Shown piece after piece: positions 22,951-26,969 of a DNA stretch of 26,969 nt. The notes below the pieces were generated by a model. That model made no database searches. It was not told where the DNA came from and worked only from the letters and a program-made list of their open reading frames with translations. Source of the DNA: an uncultured Cocleimonas sp. (GTDB taxonomy: Bacteria > Pseudomonadota > Gammaproteobacteria > Thiotrichales > Thiotrichaceae); contig CALJIH010000303.1 in assembly GCA_937974135.1 (NCBI GenBank), positions 1 to 26,969 of the forward strand, read 5' to 3'. Every line of letters starts with the position of its first letter. Within the stretch, counting starts at the first letter, position 1. Both the position numbers and the translations under genes were made by a program.

Positions 22951-24342
22951 ATGAATAAATTGCAATCACAAACTCGTCGTCATTTTCTAAAAAAGTTAGC
23001 ATTAGGAATTGGCTCTGCATCACTTGTTGCTACTCAATCAAAACTCCAACTTATGCAATCTGCAATGGCAATGAGTTCTGATTACAGCGGTTTTACTGAT
23101 CACAAATCGTTGGTATGTATCTTTCTATTTGGCGGTAATGATTCATACAATATGTTAGTTCCTTATGAACAAGCAGAATACAATCAATACAATTCTGTGC
23201 GCTCTAACCTAGCAATTAGCAGAAATAATTTATTACCCCTCAAAGGTAATCAATATGCATTACACCCATCCATGCCAGATATGCAAGCTCTTTATAATCA
23301 GGATGAACTTGCTGTAATGGGTAATGTTGGACCATTGATACAACCGACAACTCGCTCAGGTTTTCAAAACGAAAGCGTACCACTACCTGCTGATTTGTTT
23401 TCTCATAATCACCAACAAGAATTTTGGGAAACAGGAACAACAGCTAAAGGAAGTACTCATCCTCCAGGCTGGGGCGGCAGAATGATCGATATGCTGATCA
23501 GTGCAAATGTTGATCAATCCAGTCCAGCTTTATTTAGCTTATCTGGTAATAGTGTTTGGCAACGTGGTAACAAACCTTTGGATTTTGTGCTTAACCCCAA
23601 TTCTGGTGTTGAAGAAATTAAAGCATTTGCTGATAAAGATTGGCCTCGATATAAAAGAAGCCGAATTGCAGCATGGCAAAAAATATTACAACAAAGTTCA
23701 CCTTCATTATTGAATCAACAATTAACTAACACTTACGTACAAACAGATGAAAGAATTGGAAACCTTGTTCAACAATATTCATTAGCCCCTGAAATCACTA
23801 CCGTTTTTCCAGAAGGTGGACAATTCTATAAACAGCTTTCAACTGTAGCGAAGATGATTTCAATTCGTGAAAACCTAGGCATGAAACGCCAAATATTCTT
23901 TGTAGGTATCGGTGGTTGGGATACGCATGGTAATCAACTTAATGATCATGCAGAAAGACTAGCTACCCTCAATACTGGACTAAGTACCTTTTATAATGCG
24001 ACTAAAGAGTTAGGTATTGAAAATAGCGTCACCACGTTCACCGCCAGTGAATTTGGCCGAACCTTAAGTATCAATGGTGATGGAACAGACCATGCATGGG
24101 CAGGGCATCATATGATTATGGGCGGTGCGGTAAAGGGCGGGCAGGTTCATGGCGAAATGCCTGAATTAGTGTTAGATGGGCCTGATGATGCCCAAGATAC
24201 TGGACGCTTAATTCCAAAATATGCAATTGACCAATACGGAGCAACCTTAGGTAAATGGATGGGAATGACAGATAGTGATTTATTAGAAATATTCCCTAAC
24301 CTAAGCAATTTCGATAATTATGATTTAGGCTTTATGAGCTAA
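22951..24342 (+). CDS. DUF1501-family protein with Tat signal
   Basis: A 463-residue protein of the DUF1501 family, related to the alkaline phosphatase/sulfatase fold. The N-terminus has a twin-arginine motif (TRRHFLK, residues 8-14), a moderately hydrophobic stretch and an AMA site near residue 40, so it is likely exported folded. Family marks are SLVCIFLFGGNDSYNMLVPY near residue 55, LHPSMPDMQALY near 105, GIGGWDTHGNQ near 325 and FTASEFGRTLSINGDGTDHAWAGHH near 365. The aspartates and histidines there could bind metal by analogy with sulfatases; activity is not established. GAGGA precedes the ATG 22 nt after the DUF1800 stop, so the two form an operon. A composite palindrome built from repeat copies 9 and 10 follows. 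Confidence 0.9.
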   Translation: MNKLQSQTRRHFLKKLALGIGSASLVATQSKLQLMQSAMAMSSDYSGFTDHKSLVCIFLFGGNDSYNMLVPYEQAEYNQYNSVRSNLAISRNNLLPLKGNQYALHPSMPDMQALYNQDELAVMGNVGPLIQPTTRSGFQNESVPLPADLFSHNHQQEFWETGTTAKGSTHPPGWGGRMIDMLISANVDQSSPALFSLSGNSVWQRGNKPLDFVLNPNSGVEEIKAFADKDWPRYKRSRIAAWQKILQQSSPSLLNQQLTNTYVQTDERIGNLVQQYSLAPEITTVFPEGGQFYKQLSTVAKMISIRENLGMKRQIFFVGIGGWDTHGNQLNDHAERLATLNTGLSTFYNATKELGIENSVTTFTASEFGRTLSINGDGTDHAWAGHHMIMGGAVKGGQVHGEMPELVLDGPDDAQDTGRLIPKYAIDQYGATLGKWMGMTDSDLLEIFPNLSNFDNYDLGFMS

Positions 24343-24359
24343 CAATTTCAAAACAGACT

Positions 24360-24382
24360 AAAAGTAGGGGGGTGTTGTTTTT
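24360..24382 (-). repeat. Dispersed C6 repeat, copy 9 (C-rich strand is minus)
   Basis: On the plus strand: four A, GTA, six G, TGTTG, five T, where most copies have TGTC. On the minus strand it continues to a second T-run (GTTTTG). It starts 17 nt after the DUF1501 stop. Confidence 0.85.
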
Positions 24383-24473
24383 ACGCTCAACATGAGCCAA
24401 AAATATCCATTGACTAACACCAGGAAACACAACACCCGAGGGTATTAGCAGAGTTATATCTTCTAAAGAATAT

Positions 24474-24496
24474 AAAAAAGACACCCCCCTACTTTT
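24474..24496 (+). repeat. Dispersed C6 repeat, copy 10
   Basis: Six A, GACA, six C, TACTTTT, with a second CTTTT at 24502-24506: the full extended form. It is the right end of the composite palindrome, about 90 nt before nadE. Confidence 0.9.
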
Positions 24497-24587
24497 AAGC
24501 ACTTTTAAACGTACATAACATAACAATAGCTATGTTTCTCAAGAGCTAATAAAATCAAGCTTCTGTTAAGAAGAATTATTGATAAAT

Positions 24588-26231
24588 ATGCCTGTTACCG
24601 TTTCTATTGCACAAATTAATCCAATTGTTGGTAGCTTTAAGCAAAATCTGCAAATGATTGCTGACGCTATTGAATCGGCTAGAAATGACGCTGCTGATGT
24701 TGTGATTTTTCCTGAACTAGCATTAACGGGCTACCCACCAGAAGATTTACTCTTCAGACCTACTTTTATCAAAAAGGTAGAAGACTCATTACAGCAGATA
24801 GCACAACTATCAAAAAATATTACTACAATTATTGGCGCTCCAGTTTTTCGAAACGAGAAGCTTTTCAATATGGCTTGTGTTTTGCGTGACGGTAAAACAA
24901 TCACTGAATATGCCAAACAACATCTCCCAAATTACCGTGTATTTGATGAAAAACGTTATTTTAATAAGGGTAAAGAAAACGGCATTATTGATATTAACGG
25001 TCACCAAGTTGGTTTATTGATTTGCGAAGATATTTGGAAAAAGCAACCAGCAAAAAAAGCGAAAGCCGCAGGCGCAGAGTGTTTATTAGTCTTGAATGCC
25101 TCACCTTTTAGAGCAGGCAAAACACAAGAACGCATAGACCTTCTTGCAAAACGGTCTAGCGATAATCAAATTCCCATCATATATAACAATCTCGTTGGCG
25201 GACAAGACGAGTTAATCTTTGATGGCGAATCCATGGTTTTCAACGAATCTGGTGAATTGACGTTTCAAGCACCCAGTTTTGAAACCGGTGTATTTACCCA
25301 AACTTTACTCGAAGAGCATCCTCAGAAATCAATCAAACCGAATATACAATCCATTGATCACAGCATTTACCAAGCACTGATTCTTGGTGTTAAAGATTAC
25401 GTAAATAAAAATGGTTTCCCAGGAGTCATGTTGGGATTGTCCGGTGGAATAGATTCCGCGTTAACCATGGCGATAGCAGTTGACGCACTGGGTGCAGAAA
25501 ACGTCGAAGCTGTGATGATGCCTTTTCATTATACCGCTGATATCAGTAAACACGACGCCGCCCAACAGGCAAAAACCCAGGGGGTAAACTATCGGGAAAT
25601 TCCCATTGAGAATATTTACGATAGTTTTATGTCGGCATTATCGGATGAATTTGAAGGCACTAAACGTGATACCACCGAGGAGAATATTCAATCGCGCACG
25701 CGCGGTGTTTTGCTCATGGCAATGTCGAATAAACTGGGGAAAATGGTATTAGCCACAGGCAATAAAAGTGAGATGGCAGTCGGATATGCCACACTTTATG
25801 GCGATATGGCGGGTGGTTATGCGCCTTTGAAAGACGTATTTAAATTAAAAGTATATGAGCTTGCCAAATACCGCAATGAGATCGGTGATGGCACCATTGA
25901 TAAGCCAAATTACAAAGAAATTATCCCTGATCGTGTTATTACACGTCCGCCTTCAGCAGAACTCGCACCGGATCAAGTTGATGAAGATTCTTTGCCCCCT
26001 TACGATATTCTTGATGCAATTCTGCGTATGTTTATCGAAGAATTTCAAAGTGTTGATGACATTGTGAAACAAGGTTATGAACGTGAAACAGTTGAACGTG
26101 TTGCGAATTTAGTATTGCTAAACGAATACAAACGCCGCCAATCTGCTCCTGGTATTCGTATCACGAAACGCGCCTTTGGCAAGGATCGCCGTTATCCGAT
26201 CACATCCCATTATCGTTGGAATCTGACCTAG
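24588..26231 (+). CDS. nadE: Glutamine-dependent NAD+ synthetase
   Basis: A 547-residue two-domain enzyme that makes NAD+ from deamido-NAD+, ATP and glutamine. Residues 1-250 are a nitrilase-type glutaminase with the catalytic triad Glu43 (IFPELALTGYP), Lys110 (YAKQHLPNY) and Cys146 (LLICEDIW). Residues ~260-547 are the synthetase with the PP-loop GLSGGIDSALT (285-290 is SGGIDS) and ATGNKSEMAVGYATLYGD. Length and domain order match the long bacterial NadE form, not the ammonia-dependent short form. I use the ATG at 24588; a TTG three codons upstream is in frame but unneeded. The second half looks more G+C-rich than the first. tmcA follows after 18 nt in the same frame. Confidence 0.96.
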   Translation: MPVTVSIAQINPIVGSFKQNLQMIADAIESARNDAADVVIFPELALTGYPPEDLLFRPTFIKKVEDSLQQIAQLSKNITTIIGAPVFRNEKLFNMACVLRDGKTITEYAKQHLPNYRVFDEKRYFNKGKENGIIDINGHQVGLLICEDIWKKQPAKKAKAAGAECLLVLNASPFRAGKTQERIDLLAKRSSDNQIPIIYNNLVGGQDELIFDGESMVFNESGELTFQAPSFETGVFTQTLLEEHPQKSIKPNIQSIDHSIYQALILGVKDYVNKNGFPGVMLGLSGGIDSALTMAIAVDALGAENVEAVMMPFHYTADISKHDAAQQAKTQGVNYREIPIENIYDSFMSALSDEFEGTKRDTTEENIQSRTRGVLLMAMSNKLGKMVLATGNKSEMAVGYATLYGDMAGGYAPLKDVFKLKVYELAKYRNEIGDGTIDKPNYKEIIPDRVITRPPSAELAPDQVDEDSLPPYDILDAILRMFIEEFQSVDDIVKQGYERETVERVANLVLLNEYKRRQSAPGIRITKRAFGKDRRYPITSHYRWNLT

Positions 26232-26249
26232 TCAGACAAACTAACTGTC

Positions 26250-26969
26250 ATGCATTTTCGTTCTGATAACCGCCATATTCTTGTAATCACCGGCGAACAA
26301 GATCAATCCTTACACTATGCAAAACATATAAGTAGAAAACTTGATTCGGTTGAGATTATCGATCACAAAAAGGCACTGGAATTTTTAGGTCAAGAAATCG
26401 ACGCGGTTATTTATAACATGCACAATGCATTTGACCCGAATGCTTTTGGCGCAGTATCTGGCACCATTCGCGGTGGTGGTTATTTAATTTTACTTCGACC
26501 AAACAAAATACCTAAGTCGAGTCTGTTTCTCACACGTTTTAACCAAATACTTGAAAATACACCCCAAATAAACTTTTTAAATATCAACGATTCTAAAGAG
26601 TTGTTATTAAAAACCCCTCCCAGAAAAACATACGCAGATACCTTTGCCACTCAAGATCAAGAAAATGCAGTGGCAGCGATCATCAAAGTAGTTACAGGCC
26701 ACCGCCGTCGACCATTAGTCATTACATCTGACCGTGGTCGAGGAAAGTCAGCAGCTTTAGGTATAGCTGCTGCAAAACTTTCAGAACAAGGGATTAAAAA
26801 TATAATCATCTGCGCACCCAGCAAGCAAACAGCTGAAGTTGTTTTTAAGCATGCAAACAAAGAAAGCTACCTAACTTTCTACTCACCTGATGAATTACAT
26901 CAACAAAAACCAAAAGCTGATTTAGTGTTAGTTGATGAAGCTGCCGCAATTCCAATACCTCTTCTAACA
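26250..26969 (+). CDS. tmcA: tRNA(Met) cytidine acetyltransferase TmcA, N-terminal part
   Basis: Frame 3 from the ATG at 26250 is open to the window end: 240 residues of a protein that is about 670 long in E. coli. TmcA acetylates the wobble cytidine (C34) of elongator tRNA-Met, using acetyl-CoA and ATP. The first ~115 residues resemble the DUF1726 domain (AVIYNMHNAFDPNAFGAVSG and GGGYLILLRP). The RNA helicase-like ATPase part then starts, with Walker A SDRGRGKSAALG near residue 160 and the Walker B-like LVLVDEAAAIPIPLL at the edge. The GNAT acetyltransferase domain lies beyond the window. No in-frame start lies between the nadE stop and this ATG, and no ribosome site is obvious, so coupling to nadE is possible. 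Confidence 0.9.
   Translation, partial: MHFRSDNRHILVITGEQDQSLHYAKHISRKLDSVEIIDHKKALEFLGQEIDAVIYNMHNAFDPNAFGAVSGTIRGGGYLILLRPNKIPKSSLFLTRFNQILENTPQINFLNINDSKELLLKTPPRKTYADTFATQDQENAVAAIIKVVTGHRRRPLVITSDRGRGKSAALGIAAAKLSEQGIKNIIICAPSKQTAEVVFKHANKESYLTFYSPDELHQQKPKADLVLVDEAAAIPIPLLT

Larger units (their letters stand above)
24360..24496. repeat. 137-bp composite palindrome made of copies 9 and 10
   Basis: Copies 9 and 10 are inverted and pair perfectly over 16 bp (24360-24375 with 24481-24496). Inside lie GCTCA-ACA-TGAGC (24385-24397) and a third, degenerate copy whose ACAACACCC (24429-24437) can pair with GGGTGTTGT inside copy 9. The element fills most of the gap between the DUF1501 gene and nadE and could end transcription of the DUF1800-DUF1501 unit. 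It resembles a small MITE-like unit; no coding content. Confidence 0.65.

Noticed and set aside
1178..24496. CRISPR-like array
   Set aside because: The repeats are kilobases apart, occur in both orientations, have no regular spacers, and no cas genes are present.
24332..24526. Minus-strand open frame across the composite palindrome after the DUF1501 gene
   Set aside because: It consists mostly of repeat sequence, has no ribosome site and matches no family; an open frame through the repeats is incidental.

Overview
The window looks like chromosomal DNA of an AT-rich gammaproteobacterium. I judge AT-rich by eye and did not compute it. The block pncC/cinA – recA – recX – alaS – lysC – csrA, the rpmB-rpmG pair, DusA, RpiA, the long IlvA and a complete TmcA-type N-terminus all point to Gammaproteobacteria. 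I cannot name a genus. No phage genes, transposase, CRISPR array or rRNA are visible. Almost everything is housekeeping.

Layout. 1-1.2 kb: the end of an acyl-CoA synthetase gene and an AEC-family transporter gene. 1.3-3.6 kb: glycerol kinase (minus strand), a divergent DUF2799 lipoprotein and a small membrane protein. 3.6-6.2 kb: tRNA-Asn with its own promoter and terminator, dusA, a FUN14-like membrane protein, and mutM. 6.2-10.4 kb: a minus-strand operon for a Gld-type ABC transporter (ATPase, permease, GldG-like protein, an unknown lipoprotein, a DUF4340 protein), running into mutM. 10.5-13.9 kb: a DUF1840 gene, rpmB-rpmG, ilvA and rpiA. 13.9-20.8 kb: csrA, lysC, alaS, recX, recA and pncC, all on the minus strand, in the order typical of gammaproteobacteria. 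20.9-24.3 kb: a DUF1800 lipoprotein and a DUF1501 Tat-exported protein, a commonly paired two-gene unit. 24.6-27 kb: glutamine-dependent NAD+ synthetase, then the first 240 residues of tmcA.

The most striking signal is not a gene. A dispersed repeat with core GACACCCCCCTACTTTT sits between A-runs and T-runs. It occurs about ten times, always between genes and never inside a confident coding region. A second T-run often follows 5-8 bases downstream. Two copies form a near-perfect long hairpin between convergent genes (5292-5353). Two more bracket a 137-bp composite palindrome (24360-24496). One forms a hairpin with a degenerate partner between recA and recX (19104-19164). One seems to have been split by a 21-nt insertion with a 3-bp duplication (1178-1223). 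No transposase lies nearby, so the copies behave like a non-autonomous REP/MITE-type element or a DNA-uptake-like signal that may have been reused as transcription terminators.

Clear regulatory sites include sigma70-type promoters for tRNA-Asn, rpmBG and dusA, and intrinsic terminators after tRNA-Asn and rpmG. The recA upstream region contains no CTG or CAG trinucleotide, so it has no canonical gammaproteobacterial LexA box. It shares a 14-nt motif with the region upstream of pncC.
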